The notes below the pieces were generated by a model. That model searched no databases. It was not told where the DNA came from and saw nothing but the letters and a program-made list of their open reading frames with translations. The position numbers were made by a program, and so were the translations under genes. Source: SZUA-320 sp041612035 (GTDB lineage Bacteria; Gemmatimonadota; Gemmatimonadetes; Gemmatimonadales; GWC2-71-9). Taken from it: 36,747 nt of DNA. Below are positions 21,823 through 29,883 of the stretch, one piece after another. Where the stretch lies: positions 1-36,747 of the forward strand of contig JBFILX010000001.1 in NCBI GenBank assembly GCA_041612035.1, given 5' to 3'. Each line of letters opens with the position of its first letter. Position 1 is the first letter of the stretch.

Positions 21823-22946
21823 GGGACTTCTACGAGATCCTCGAGGTCGACCGCGGCGCGTCGCCGGACGACATCAAGCGCGCCTACCGCCGGCTGGCCA
21901 TGCAGTACCACCCCGACCGGAGCCAGGCGGCCGACGCGGAGGCGCGGTTCAAGGAGCTGTCGGAGGCCTACGACGCCCTGCGCGATCCGCAGAAGCGCGC
22001 CGCCTACGACCGCTACGGCCACGCCGGCATCAAGGGCGCCGCCGACCCGGGATTCAGCCACATCGACCTGGCCGAGGCGCTCAACATCTTCATGCGCGAC
22101 TTCGGGGGCCTGGGCGGCTTCGAGACCCTCTTCGCCGGCGGCCGGGCCCCGCTGGAGGCGCGGCGTGGCCAGGACATCCGGGTCTCCCTCAAGCTCACCC
22201 TGGCGGAGGTGGCCTCCGGCGTCCGGCGCACGATCAAGCTGCGCACCCTGGTGCGCTGCACCACCTGCGACGGGGCCGGGCACGAACCCGACACCCGGCC
22301 CGTGACCTGCACCACCTGCGCGGGCAGCGGCGAGATCCGGCGGGCGGCCCGGAGCGTCTTCGGCCAGTTCGTCTCGGTCTCCCCCTGTCCCACCTGTGCG
22401 GGCGAGGGCACCGTGATCCAGTCCCCCTGTCAGGACTGCCGCGGGGATGGACGCCGGAAGGGCGAGCGGTCGGTGGCGGTCGAGGTGCCCCCGGGAGTCT
22501 CCGGCAACCACTACATCACCCTGCGCGGCCAGGGCGCCGCGGGCCCGCGGAACGGTCCGCCGGGCGACCTGATCGTGATGATCGACGTGCAGGAGGACGA
22601 GGAGTTCGAGCGACAGGGCGACGACCTCGCCTGTGTCCTCCCGGTCTCCTTCTCGCAGGCCGCCCTCGGCACCAGCGCCACCCTCAGGACGCCCCTCGGC
22701 GAGGAGCGGCTCTCGGTGCCCGCCGGGGTGCAGTCCGGGACCGAGATCCGCCTCAAGGGCAAGGGCCTGCCGCGGCTGGGCCGGAACGGACAGGGCGACC
22801 TCGTGGTCCGGGTGCATGTCTGGACCCCGGAGTCGGTGTCCGACGAACAGCGGCGGCTGTTCCGTGACCTGGCCGCCCTGGAGGGCGACCCGCCCTCGAA
22901 GTCGGGCGGCTTCTGGAGCCGGCTCAAGGAGGCGCTCCGCGCATGA
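21819..22946 (+). CDS. dnaJ: Molecular chaperone DnaJ
   Basis: A type I J-domain co-chaperone that delivers substrates to DnaK and stimulates its ATPase. The 375-residue protein has the J domain with HPD at 31-33, and a short linker (about 72-110) that is poor in Gly-Phe repeats compared with E. coli. Four intact zinc repeats follow with Cys147/150, 164/167, 190/193 and 204/207 (CTTCDGAG, CTTCAGSG, CPTCAGEG, CQDCRGDG), and then the C-terminal substrate-binding domain. GTG 21819 overlaps the hrcA stop (GTGA) and its end overlaps prmA. Co-expression with its own repressor hrcA gives a feedback arrangement. dnaK and grpE are not in the window. Confidence 0.96.
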   Translation: MRDFYEILEVDRGASPDDIKRAYRRLAMQYHPDRSQAADAEARFKELSEAYDALRDPQKRAAYDRYGHAGIKGAADPGFSHIDLAEALNIFMRDFGGLGGFETLFAGGRAPLEARRGQDIRVSLKLTLAEVASGVRRTIKLRTLVRCTTCDGAGHEPDTRPVTCTTCAGSGEIRRAARSVFGQFVSVSPCPTCAGEGTVIQSPCQDCRGDGRRKGERSVAVEVPPGVSGNHYITLRGQGAAGPRNGPPGDLIVMIDVQEDEEFERQGDDLACVLPVSFSQAALGTSATLRTPLGEERLSVPAGVQSGTEIRLKGKGLPRLGRNGQGDLVVRVHVWTPESVSDEQRRLFRDLAALEGDPPSKSGGFWSRLKEALRA

Positions 22947-23767
22947 CCTGGTGGGCGATGAGCGTCCAGGCCCCCGAAACGCTCCGCCCCGACGTGGCCA
23001 GCTGGCTGGTGCGCCGCACGGGCCAGACCGTGGAGGAGCGGGCCGACGGCTCGCTGGTGGGGTTCGCCGCCGACCGGTCCACCGCCACGGCGCTCCGCGA
23101 CGATCTCGCTCGCGCCTTCGGCGAAGGTCTGCGGACCGACCTGACCGAGGTCGAGCCGGTGGACTGGGGCACCCGCTGGCGGGACGGGCTGGAGGCACGC
23201 CGCATCGGGCGGCTGACCCTGGCCCCGTCATGGACCGGGCCGGTCGAGGGCGACGCCGTGGTGCTCATCGATCCGGAGACCGCGTTCGGCAGCGGCGAGC
23301 ACGGCTCGACCCGGGTGGCGCTCGCCCTGCTGGAAAGCCTGATCACGCCGGGGGACCTCGTGCTCGACCTCGGATCGGGCAGCGGGGTGCTGGCCATCGC
23401 GGCCCGGAAGCTGGGGGCGCGGGCGGCGATCGGGATCGAGATGGACCCCGAGGCGATCGAGGTGGCCGAGCGCAACGCGGCCCGGAACGGCGTGACCGAT
23501 GCGGTCGGGTTCGTGGAGGGGGAGGGCGGGTCGCTCGCGCTGGTGGCGGGCCCCGCCGACGTGGTGGTGGCCAACATCCTCCGGGAGATCAACGTGGCGA
23601 TCCTGCCGGAGGTGCGACGGGCGCTCCGGCCCGGCGGCACCGCGATCTTCGCCGGGATGGAGGAGGCCGAGGCGCCGCTCTTCCGCCCCGTGCTCGCGGC
23701 CACCGGATTCACCATCGTGCGCGAGATGGTGGACGCCGGCTGGTGGGGCGTCGCCGGCCGCCCGTGA
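22943..23767 (+). CDS. prmA: Ribosomal protein L11 methyltransferase
   Basis: Trimethylates ribosomal protein L11 with S-adenosylmethionine. The 274-residue protein has the linker and substrate motif AFGSGEHGSTRVALALLE (114-131), SAM-binding motif I LDLGSGSGVLAIAA (141-154), the acidic loop IEMDPEAIEVAERN, and NILREI, the family equivalent of the NI[LP]A motif. The N-terminal L11-binding domain is a little shorter than in E. coli, and WGTRWRDGLEARRIGRL contains the typical WK/R-type linker. ATG 22943 overlaps dnaJ. The order dnaJ-prmA-rsmE is conserved across many phyla. Confidence 0.92.
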   Translation: MTWWAMSVQAPETLRPDVASWLVRRTGQTVEERADGSLVGFAADRSTATALRDDLARAFGEGLRTDLTEVEPVDWGTRWRDGLEARRIGRLTLAPSWTGPVEGDAVVLIDPETAFGSGEHGSTRVALALLESLITPGDLVLDLGSGSGVLAIAARKLGARAAIGIEMDPEAIEVAERNAARNGVTDAVGFVEGEGGSLALVAGPADVVVANILREINVAILPEVRRALRPGGTAIFAGMEEAEAPLFRPVLAATGFTIVREMVDAGWWGVAGRP

Positions 23768-24465
23768 CCGCCCTGCTCGCCGCGCCCGGCGACCTGGTCG
23801 TCGGGTCCACCGTCACCCTCGATCCCATGGAAGCCCGGCACGCCGCCGTCCGTCGCCTGAGGCCCGGCGAGGAGGTCACCCTGCTGGACGGGGAGGGCCT
23901 GGTGGCTCGCGGAGGCCTGCTGGGTGCCGACCAGGTGGCGGTGACGGAGGTGCGCGCGGTGCCCCCGCCCCCCGGGCTCACGCTGGCGGTCGGGGCCGGC
24001 GACCGTGAGCGCTTCGGGTGGCTGGTCGAGAAGGCCGCCGAACTCGGGGTGACCGACCTGGTCCCGCTCGACACCGAACGGACCCGGGACGTCGCGGGCC
24101 GGGTGCGCGCCCCGCACCTGGAGCGGTTCCGGGCCCGCGCCCGGCAGGCCATCAAGCAGAGCGGCTCCGCCTGGGCACCGCGGGTGCACGACGCCCGCAC
24201 CCTGGACGAACTGGCCCGGCGCCCCGCGGGGGAGACCCGCTGGCTGGCGGAGCCGGAGGGGCACCGGCCCGCCCTCGACACGGCCGCGGGCGCCCTGCTC
24301 GCGGCGGTGGGTCCGGAGGGAGGATTCACCGAGGCGGAGCGCGAGCTGCTGATCGGGCATGGGTTCCGGCCGGTCCGGCTGGGCCCGCACGTGCTCCGCT
24401 TCGAAACCGCCGCGCTCGCCGTCGCGGTCCTGGCCGGCGCGGCCCGGGAGGCACACCATGGCTGA
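23764..24465 (+). CDS. rsmE: 16S rRNA (uracil-1498-N3)-methyltransferase
   Basis: Methylates U1498 of 16S rRNA in the 30S decoding region. A 233-residue SPOUT (trefoil-knot) enzyme: an N-terminal PUA-like domain (1-70), then FGWLVEKAAELGVTDLVPL, the QAIKQSG segment (128-134), and the knot residues VGPEGGFTEAE (182-192) and RLGPHVLRFETAALAV (205-220), which are diagnostic. GTG 23764 overlaps the prmA stop as GTGA. It ends eight bases into the HIT gene. Confidence 0.93.
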   Translation: MTALLAAPGDLVVGSTVTLDPMEARHAAVRRLRPGEEVTLLDGEGLVARGGLLGADQVAVTEVRAVPPPPGLTLAVGAGDRERFGWLVEKAAELGVTDLVPLDTERTRDVAGRVRAPHLERFRARARQAIKQSGSAWAPRVHDARTLDELARRPAGETRWLAEPEGHRPALDTAAGALLAAVGPEGGFTEAERELLIGHGFRPVRLGPHVLRFETAALAVAVLAGAAREAHHG

Positions 24466-24802
24466 CTGCATCTTCTGCGGAATCGCCGCGGGCGAGATCC
24501 CGGCCGCGGTCGTGGCGAGAACCGACCACGCCCTGGCGTTCGAGGACCTGAACCCGCAGGCCCCGGTGCACGTGCTCGTGATCCCGACGCGGCACGTGGG
24601 CTCGGCGGCCGACGTGGACGAGGCCGGGGCCGAGGTCTGGCCCGCGGTGCTCGGACTCGCGGTCGAGGTCGCCCGCGCTCAGGGCATCGCCGAGTCCGGC
24701 TTCCGGCTCGTCATCAACGCGGGGGCCCACGGCGGCCAGTCCGTGGATCACCTGCACCTGCACCTGCTCGGGGGCCGCCCGATGCAGTGGCCCCCGGGGT
24801 GA
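24458..24802 (+). CDS. HIT-family (HINT-like) nucleotide hydrolase
   Basis: A 114-residue histidine-triad protein, probably a purine nucleoside phosphoramidase of the HinT branch. The catalytic triad HLHLH is at 98-102 followed by LLGGR, the N terminus has CIFCGIAAGEIP (Cys4, Cys7), and HVLVIPTRHVG precedes the first conserved His. ATG 24458 has a good Shine-Dalgarno (GGGAGG at about 24445). The rsmE-HIT neighbourhood is conserved in several phyla. The gene 3' end and the following 100 bases contain the promoter and leader of mutS2, with an additional eight-pair hairpin (24790-24797 with 24817-24824). Confidence 0.9.
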   Translation: MADCIFCGIAAGEIPAAVVARTDHALAFEDLNPQAPVHVLVIPTRHVGSAADVDEAGAEVWPAVLGLAVEVARAQGIAESGFRLVINAGAHGGQSVDHLHLHLLGGRPMQWPPG

Positions 24803-24805
24803 GCG

Positions 24806-24834
24806 TTGGCTCGGCGCCGGGGGCGGATTACGTT
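24806..24834 (+). promoter_or_regulatory. Promoter of the mutS2 leader
   Basis: A -35 TTGGCT (24806-24811), a 17-base spacer and a -10 TACGTT (24829-24834) predict a start near 24841, directly before the ATG of a short upstream ORF. The T5 run after the -10 could alternatively be the tail of a weak terminator for the preceding operon, because an eight-pair GC stem ends at 24824. Confidence 0.5.
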
Positions 24835-24842
24835 TTTCCACA

Positions 24843-24893
24843 ATGGCATTCGTGTGGCGGGGCCCGGCCCCGAGTCCGGAGGCGCCCCGGTGA
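24843..24893 (+). CDS. Leaderless upstream ORF of mutS2, 16 codons
   Basis: ATG 24843 lies eight bases after a -10 box and opens a 16-codon ORF, MAFVWRGPAPSPEAPR, ending at TGA 24891-24893, ten bases before the mutS2 GTG. It is out of frame with mutS2. Four of its last eight residues are Pro or Pro-flanking, a composition also expected by chance at this GC content. Its stop codon falls in the loop of a GGCGCC/GGCGCC stem (24881-24886 with 24894-24899). It is too short to support by coding statistics; the evidence is position relative to the promoter and the hairpin behind it. Confidence 0.35.
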   Translation: MAFVWRGPAPSPEAPR

Positions 24894-24903
24894 GGCGCCC
24901 GGC

Positions 24904-27375
24904 GTGAGTCCTCAGCCTCTGTCGCATCCCGACGGGGTGCCGGCGCAAGACCAGGGCGCCGGCACCCCGTCCCCTTTCGCCCAGGCCGCCGCCGGCGGGG
25001 CGGCCGACACGCTCGTCGCCTTCGGCCTCCCCGAGGCCCTCGGGCTGGTGGGCGAACACGCGGCCGGTCCGCTGGGGAGGGCAGCCATCCAGGCGCTGGT
25101 GCCGCTGGCCGACCCCGTGCGGATCGGAACCGAGCTGAGCCTGGTGGGGGAGGCGATCCGCCTGGCGGAGGCCGGGGAGCCGCTCGCCGTGGCGCCGGTG
25201 CCGGAGCTGGGGCCCGTGCTGGACCGGCTCCGGCTCCCGGGGAGCGTGCTCGACGGCCCCGAGCTGGTGGACCTGCGGGCCACCCTCGGCGCGATGCGGC
25301 TGCTGGCCGGGGAGTTCCGGCGCGTGGCGCCCCGCGCCCCCGGGCTGGCCGCGCTGGCGGGCCCGGTGCCGGACCGCCGGGTGGAGCGGCGGCTGGAGGA
25401 TGCGCTGGCCCCCGACGGCGAGCTGCTGGACACCGCCAGCCCGGCGCTGGCCGGCGCGCGGCGGCAGGTGGTCACGGCGCGCGAGCGCCTGGTGCGCAAG
25501 CTCGAGGCGCTGCTGCGCGGCATGGACCCCCAGACCGTCCCCCCCGGGGCGGCGGTGACCATCCGGGGTGGCCGCTACGTCATCCCGGTGCGGCGGGACT
25601 CCCGCGGCCGCCCCGCCGGGATCGTGCTGGACGAGTCGGGGAGCGCGGGGACGCTGTTCATCGAGCCCACCGAGGCGATCGAGCTGGGCAATGCCCTCCG
25701 CGAGGCGATCGCCGCGGAGGCCCGCGAGGCGCTGGCCGTCCTGCGCGAGCTGACGGAGCTGCTCCGGCCCCACCACGCCGACCTCGCCGCCGGTCACGCC
25801 CTGTGCGTCCGCGCCGACACCGTGGCCGCCCGGGCCCGGTACGCGCACGCCATCGGCGCCGGCGTGCCGGAGGTCGGGCCGTCCGGCGGGCCGCTGGTGA
25901 TCCGCAGCGGGCGGCACCCGGTCCTGCTGGCGCGCGGCGGGGAGACGGTGCCGTTCGACCTCGACCTGCAGCCCGGGGAGCGCACCCTGGTGGTGAGCGG
26001 CCCCAACGCCGGCGGGAAGACGGTGCTCCTCAAGTCGGTCGGGCTGTTCGCCGCCCTGGTGCAGTCGGGGGTGGTCCCGCCGGTGGGGGCGGGCAGCCGG
26101 TTCCCGCTGGTGACCGCGTTCTTCGCCGACATCGGGGATCGCCAGTCCATCGCCGACGATCTCTCCACCTTCAGCGGCCACGTGGCGACCCTGCGGCACG
26201 TGCTCGACGAGGCCGATGCCGGCAGCCTGGTGCTGCTGGACGAACTGGGCAGCGGGACCGACCCCGCCGAGGGGGGGGCGCTGGCCTGGGCGGTGCTCGA
26301 GGCCCTCACCCGGCGCGGGACGCTCACCGTCGCCACGACCCACCTGGGGGCTCTGAAGACACTGGCGGGCGAGGAGCCCGGGGTGGTGAACGGCTCGCTG
26401 GAGTTCGACGGTGCCACGCTGAGCCCCACCTACCGCTTCAGCAAGGGCGTGCCGGGGCGGTCGTACGGCCTCTCGATCGCGCGCCGCTTCGGGCTCGACC
26501 CCGCCGTCATCGCGCGGGCCACCGAGCGGGTGCCCGTGCAGGAGCGCGACCTCGACGCGCTGCTGCGGGAGGCGGCCGACCGTGAGCGCCGCGCCCGGGA
26601 ACGCGAGCTCGACCTCGAGGCGGCGCTGGCCCGCACGGCGGAACGCGAGGCCGCGCTGGCCCGCGAGCGCGAGGCGGTCGAGGCCCGGGAGGCGGCGTTG
26701 CGCCGGCGGGAGCGGGAAGCGGAGCGCTCGGCGAAGGCCCAGGCCAGGGCGTACCTGCTGGAGGCGCGGCGCGAGGTGGAGGCCGCCATCGAGACCGCCC
26801 GGGACGGCGCGGAGGCGGCGGCCCGCGAGGCGCGGCGGCGGGTCGAGGAGGCCGTTCGCGAGGCCGGATCCCACCAGCCCGCGGGGGCCGGGGGCCCGCG
26901 GGAGGGCGGGGCCTCGCCGGTGCTCGAGCCCGGCGCGCGGGTCCGCCTGGAGGGGGGCACGGTGGGCCAGGTCGAGGCGATCCGCGACGACGGGATGCTC
27001 ACCGTGCTCGCCGGGAGCCTGCGGATGGTGGTGCCCTCCCGGCTGGTGGCCGAGCGGCTGGCGGAGGCCCCGGCGCCCCGCCGGGCGGACCGGGGCGCGG
27101 CCGCCGCGGTGGAGTCGCGGGTGGAGGCGGCGCCGCTGGAGATCGACCTGCGGGGCATGCGGGTGGACGAGGCGGCGGTGGCGATCCTGGCGGCGCTCGA
27201 CGCCGCCGTGCTGGCGGACCACCCGAGCCTGCGGGTGATCCACGGCAAGGGGACCGGGGCGGTGCGGGAGCGCGTGCACGAGGTGGTGGCCGGCGACCGG
27301 CGGGTCGCCCGCTTCGCGCTGGCGCCGGTCACCGAGGGCGGGTCGGGGGTGACGATCGTGGAGTTCAGGCGATGA
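24904..27375 (+). CDS. mutS2: Endonuclease MutS2
   Basis: A MutS homologue without mismatch-recognition domains; known members suppress homologous recombination and rescue collided ribosomes through the Smr domain. The 823-residue protein (numbered from GTG 24904) has the MutS core helices, Walker A GPNAGGKT (366-373), Walker B LVLLDELGSGTDP (442-454), the ATTHLGALK switch near 477-485, a long charged coiled coil (about 560-660), a KOW-like segment and a C-terminal Smr nuclease domain (about 746-823) with LRGMRVDEA and VIHGKGTG. The N-terminal 30 residues are unlike the family and are encoded across a perfect 16-bp hairpin. GTG 24937 is an alternative start. It overlaps dnaG. Confidence 0.94.
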   Translation: MSPQPLSHPDGVPAQDQGAGTPSPFAQAAAGGAADTLVAFGLPEALGLVGEHAAGPLGRAAIQALVPLADPVRIGTELSLVGEAIRLAEAGEPLAVAPVPELGPVLDRLRLPGSVLDGPELVDLRATLGAMRLLAGEFRRVAPRAPGLAALAGPVPDRRVERRLEDALAPDGELLDTASPALAGARRQVVTARERLVRKLEALLRGMDPQTVPPGAAVTIRGGRYVIPVRRDSRGRPAGIVLDESGSAGTLFIEPTEAIELGNALREAIAAEAREALAVLRELTELLRPHHADLAAGHALCVRADTVAARARYAHAIGAGVPEVGPSGGPLVIRSGRHPVLLARGGETVPFDLDLQPGERTLVVSGPNAGGKTVLLKSVGLFAALVQSGVVPPVGAGSRFPLVTAFFADIGDRQSIADDLSTFSGHVATLRHVLDEADAGSLVLLDELGSGTDPAEGGALAWAVLEALTRRGTLTVATTHLGALKTLAGEEPGVVNGSLEFDGATLSPTYRFSKGVPGRSYGLSIARRFGLDPAVIARATERVPVQERDLDALLREAADRERRARERELDLEAALARTAEREAALAREREAVEAREAALRRREREAERSAKAQARAYLLEARREVEAAIETARDGAEAAAREARRRVEEAVREAGSHQPAGAGGPREGGASPVLEPGARVRLEGGTVGQVEAIRDDGMLTVLAGSLRMVVPSRLVAERLAEAPAPRRADRGAAAAVESRVEAAPLEIDLRGMRVDEAAVAILAALDAAVLADHPSLRVIHGKGTGAVRERVHEVVAGDRRVARFALAPVTEGGSGVTIVEFRR
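24931..24976 (+). terminator. Perfect 16-bp hairpin at the start of mutS2, attenuator-like
   Basis: GACGGGGTGCCGGCGC (24931-24946) and GCGCCGGCACCCCGTC (24956-24971) are perfect reverse complements around a nine-base loop, followed by CCCCTTT. The shape is that of an intrinsic terminator with a weak T-tail, yet it lies inside codons 10-23 of mutS2 and just after a short upstream ORF. It may attenuate transcription or translation into the mutS2-dnaG-recJ operon. Confidence 0.5.
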
Positions 27376-29147
27376 GCCGGATCCCCGACGAGATCATCGA
27401 ACAGGTGCGGGACGCCGCCGACCTCCTCGAGATCGTGGGTGAGGCCGTGCAGCTCAAGCGGACCGGGGCCGACTATCGGGGCCCCTGTCCGTTCCACGGC
27501 GGCACCAACCGCAACTTCGCGGTGATCCCCAAGAAGGGGATGTACTACTGCTTCGTCTGCCACGAGGGCGGAGACGTTTTCACCTGGCTCATGAAGCGGT
27601 TCGGCATGGATTACCCGACGGCGGTGCGCGAGGTGGCGCGCCGGACCGGGATCGTGGTGCCCGACCAGGAAGCCCGCGAGGGCCCGGATCCACGGGAGCC
27701 GCTCTTCCAGGCGGTCACGCTGGCCCAGGAGTTCTTCGCCCGGCGGCTGCAGGAGGGCGACGACGCGCGGGCCGCGCGCGACTACCTTGCGAGCCGTGAG
27801 ATCCCCGCCGAGCTGGCGGGGGAATGGGGACTGGGCTATGCCCCGCGCGGCGGGCAGCTGCTCGAGCACATGGCCCGCCTGGGCGTCGAGCAGCCGGTCC
27901 TGCTGGAGGCGGGCCTCCTGCAGGCGCGCGATGACGGTCGCGTGGTGCCGCGCTTCCGGGGCCGGCTGCTCTTTCCGATCCACGACGTGCGCGGGCGGGT
28001 GGTCGGGTTCGGCGGGCGGCTGCTGGGCGACGGGGAGCCCAAGTACCTCAACTCCCCCGAGAGCCCGGTCTTCCGGAAGGGCACGATGCTCTACCACCTC
28101 CACCAGGCCAAGGGGGCCATCCGGCGGGAGGAGACGGCCCTGGTGGTGGAGGGGTATTTCGACGTGCTGCGGCTGGCCGCGGCGGGGCTCGAGCACGTGG
28201 TGGCGCCCCTGGGCACCTCCCTCACGGAGGAACAGGCGGCGACCCTGCGCCGGTATGCCAAGACCGCCGTGCTCCTGTTCGACAGCGACCGGGCGGGACT
28301 CCGGGCCACCTTCCGTGCCGGGGACGAGCTGCTGCGCCGCGGCGTGCGGGTCCGGGTGGCCTCGCTGCCCCCCGGCGAGGACCCCGATTCGGTGGCCCGG
28401 GCCGGCGGCGCTCAGGCCATCGAGGCCCTGGTGCGGGACGCGATGGACCTGCTCGACCGCAAGCTCCAGCTGCTGGAACAGCGCGGCTGGCTGGGCGACC
28501 TGCAGCGCAAGCGGGAGGCGCTCGACCGGATCCTCCCCACGCTGCGGGCCGCGGCCGATCCGATCGTGCGCGACCTGTACGTGGGGCGGGTCGCGGAGCG
28601 GATGGGCGTCTCGCGGGAGACGCTGGAGCGGGAGCTGCGCAGTTCGCCACGGCCCGCGGGCTCCCCGCCGCCCCCGGCCCCCGGGGCCGACGGGGCCTCG
28701 CGCGGACGGGCCGCCCGGGCCTGGAACCGGGCCGAGGCCGCGCTGCTGCGGATCCTGCTGGCCGCGCCCGAATGGCGGTCGCGCGCGCGCCACGACGTCC
28801 CGGAGGAGTGGTTCGAGGTCCCGGCGTACCGGGCCGTCTACCACGCGCTGACGGGGCTGCCGGACCAGGCCGATGCGGGTGACGTGGCGGCGGGGCTGGG
28901 CGAGGCGGAGCTGGCCGAGTTCGACCGGCTGCGCGAGTCCGCGGAGGCGCTGGCCGGCCTCCAGTTCGACCAGGAGTACGCCGCGGCGGCGGACAAGCTC
29001 CGGGACCGGGCCGAGTTCCGCCGGCTCGGCCAGGTGCGGGATCCGGCAGAGCGGCGCCGCATCATGGACCGCTGGTCCAGGGAAACGAAGCAACGCTACT
29101 CGTGGTTCCGGGCCGCCCAGCGCGGCCGGTCGCCACGGCGAACTTGA
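27372..29147 (+). CDS. dnaG: DNA primase DnaG
   Basis: Makes RNA primers for lagging-strand replication. The 591-residue protein has the CHC2 zinc-binding domain with Cys39, His42, Cys60 and Cys63 (CPFH...CFVC), the RNA polymerase core with RGRLLFPIHD and GRVVGFGGR, and the TOPRIM catalytic part with VVEGYFDVL (Glu260) and DSDRAG (304-309). The C-terminal domain, expected to bind DnaB helicase, lies at about 450-591. After the first zinc ligands the sequence is GGTNRNF where most primases have ExTPSF, a mild variation. ATG 27372 overlaps mutS2. Unlike the classical rpsU-dnaG-rpoD operon, neither partner is adjacent. Confidence 0.96.
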   Translation: MSRIPDEIIEQVRDAADLLEIVGEAVQLKRTGADYRGPCPFHGGTNRNFAVIPKKGMYYCFVCHEGGDVFTWLMKRFGMDYPTAVREVARRTGIVVPDQEAREGPDPREPLFQAVTLAQEFFARRLQEGDDARAARDYLASREIPAELAGEWGLGYAPRGGQLLEHMARLGVEQPVLLEAGLLQARDDGRVVPRFRGRLLFPIHDVRGRVVGFGGRLLGDGEPKYLNSPESPVFRKGTMLYHLHQAKGAIRREETALVVEGYFDVLRLAAAGLEHVVAPLGTSLTEEQAATLRRYAKTAVLLFDSDRAGLRATFRAGDELLRRGVRVRVASLPPGEDPDSVARAGGAQAIEALVRDAMDLLDRKLQLLEQRGWLGDLQRKREALDRILPTLRAAADPIVRDLYVGRVAERMGVSRETLERELRSSPRPAGSPPPPAPGADGASRGRAARAWNRAEAALLRILLAAPEWRSRARHDVPEEWFEVPAYRAVYHALTGLPDQADAGDVAAGLGEAELAEFDRLRESAEALAGLQFDQEYAAAADKLRDRAEFRRLGQVRDPAERRRIMDRWSRETKQRYSWFRAAQRGRSPRRT

Positions 29148-29166
29148 CCCCAGGCAGGTGAGGACG

Positions 29167-29883
29167 ATGCATCAGGAACTGGAGACGCTGCTCGAACTGC
29201 AGGCGAAGGACCTGGTCCTCCACGAGCTGGAGACCCGGCGCCAGGGTCTGCTCGCGGAGGTGGCCACGCTCGACGACGAGCTGGCGCGGGCCCGCGGCGC
29301 ACTGGACGCGGCCCGCCGGCTGGTGGACGACCGGGTGAAGCGGCGGGTGGACGTCGAGGCCAAGGTGGAGGGCCTGCGGGTGCTGCAGGAGCGGCGCCGC
29401 CAGCGGGTCGAGATGGCGAAGACCTCCCGGGAGCTTCAGGCGCTCAGCAACGAGCTGGAGCTCGCCCGCTCGGTCCTGGCCCGCGAGGAAAACGAGTGGT
29501 TCCGCGCCGCCGAAGCGGTCACCGCCGGGGAGCAGGAGGTCGAATCGGCCACGGCCCGGCTCAGCGAGCTGGGCGAGAGCCGCCAGGCCGACCGGGAGGA
29601 ACTCACCGCCAGGATCGCGGCCCTCGAGTCCGAGATCGAGACCGCCCGCGAGGCCCGCCGCGAGGTGACCGACCGGCTCGGCCGGGCACTGCTGCAGCGC
29701 TACGAGCGCCTGCGGCAGACCCGCACCTCGGCCGTGGTGGTGGCCCTCCGCAACGACGCCTGCGGCGCCTGCTTCACCGCCATCCCCATGAGCCGACGGA
29801 ACCACATCCGGCTCGGGGTCTCGCTGGACGGCTGCGAGGCCTGCGGCGTGATCCTCTACGCGGCGGACGACGGGGCGGCGTGA
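29167..29883 (+). CDS. Coiled-coil protein with C4 zinc ribbon
   Basis: A 238-residue protein of the zf-RING_7 (PF02591) type. Residues 1-185 form a long charged coiled coil (MHQELETLLELQAKDLVLHE, then ELQALSNELELARS), and the C terminus has a zinc ribbon with Cys199, Cys202, Cys223 and Cys226 (CGAC...CEAC). Members are widespread; binding to nucleic acid or a protein partner has been proposed, but the role is not settled. ATG 29167 has a good Shine-Dalgarno (GGTGAGGA at about 29157-29164) after a 19-base gap from dnaG. Its stop overlaps recJ as GTGA, so it is embedded among replication and repair genes. Confidence 0.85.
   Translation: MHQELETLLELQAKDLVLHELETRRQGLLAEVATLDDELARARGALDAARRLVDDRVKRRVDVEAKVEGLRVLQERRRQRVEMAKTSRELQALSNELELARSVLAREENEWFRAAEAVTAGEQEVESATARLSELGESRQADREELTARIAALESEIETAREARREVTDRLGRALLQRYERLRQTRTSAVVVALRNDACGACFTAIPMSRRNHIRLGVSLDGCEACGVILYAADDGAA

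Noticed and set aside
14182..24802. CIRCE operators near hrcA, dnaJ or hemW
   Set aside because: No sequence close to TTAGCACTC-N9-GAGTGCTAA was found by eye in the upstream regions.
24790..24840. Simple terminator after the HIT gene (eight-pair GC stem plus T5)
   Set aside because: The stem and T-run are separated by about eight bases and the same bases make a good -35/-10 pair, so a promoter is the better reading; a dual role is not excluded.
24748..29093. Very long minus-strand open frames (843 and 887 codons) opposite mutS2 and dnaG
   Set aside because: They are antisense shadows of well-recognised genes, with Arg/Pro/Ala-heavy composition and no family motif.
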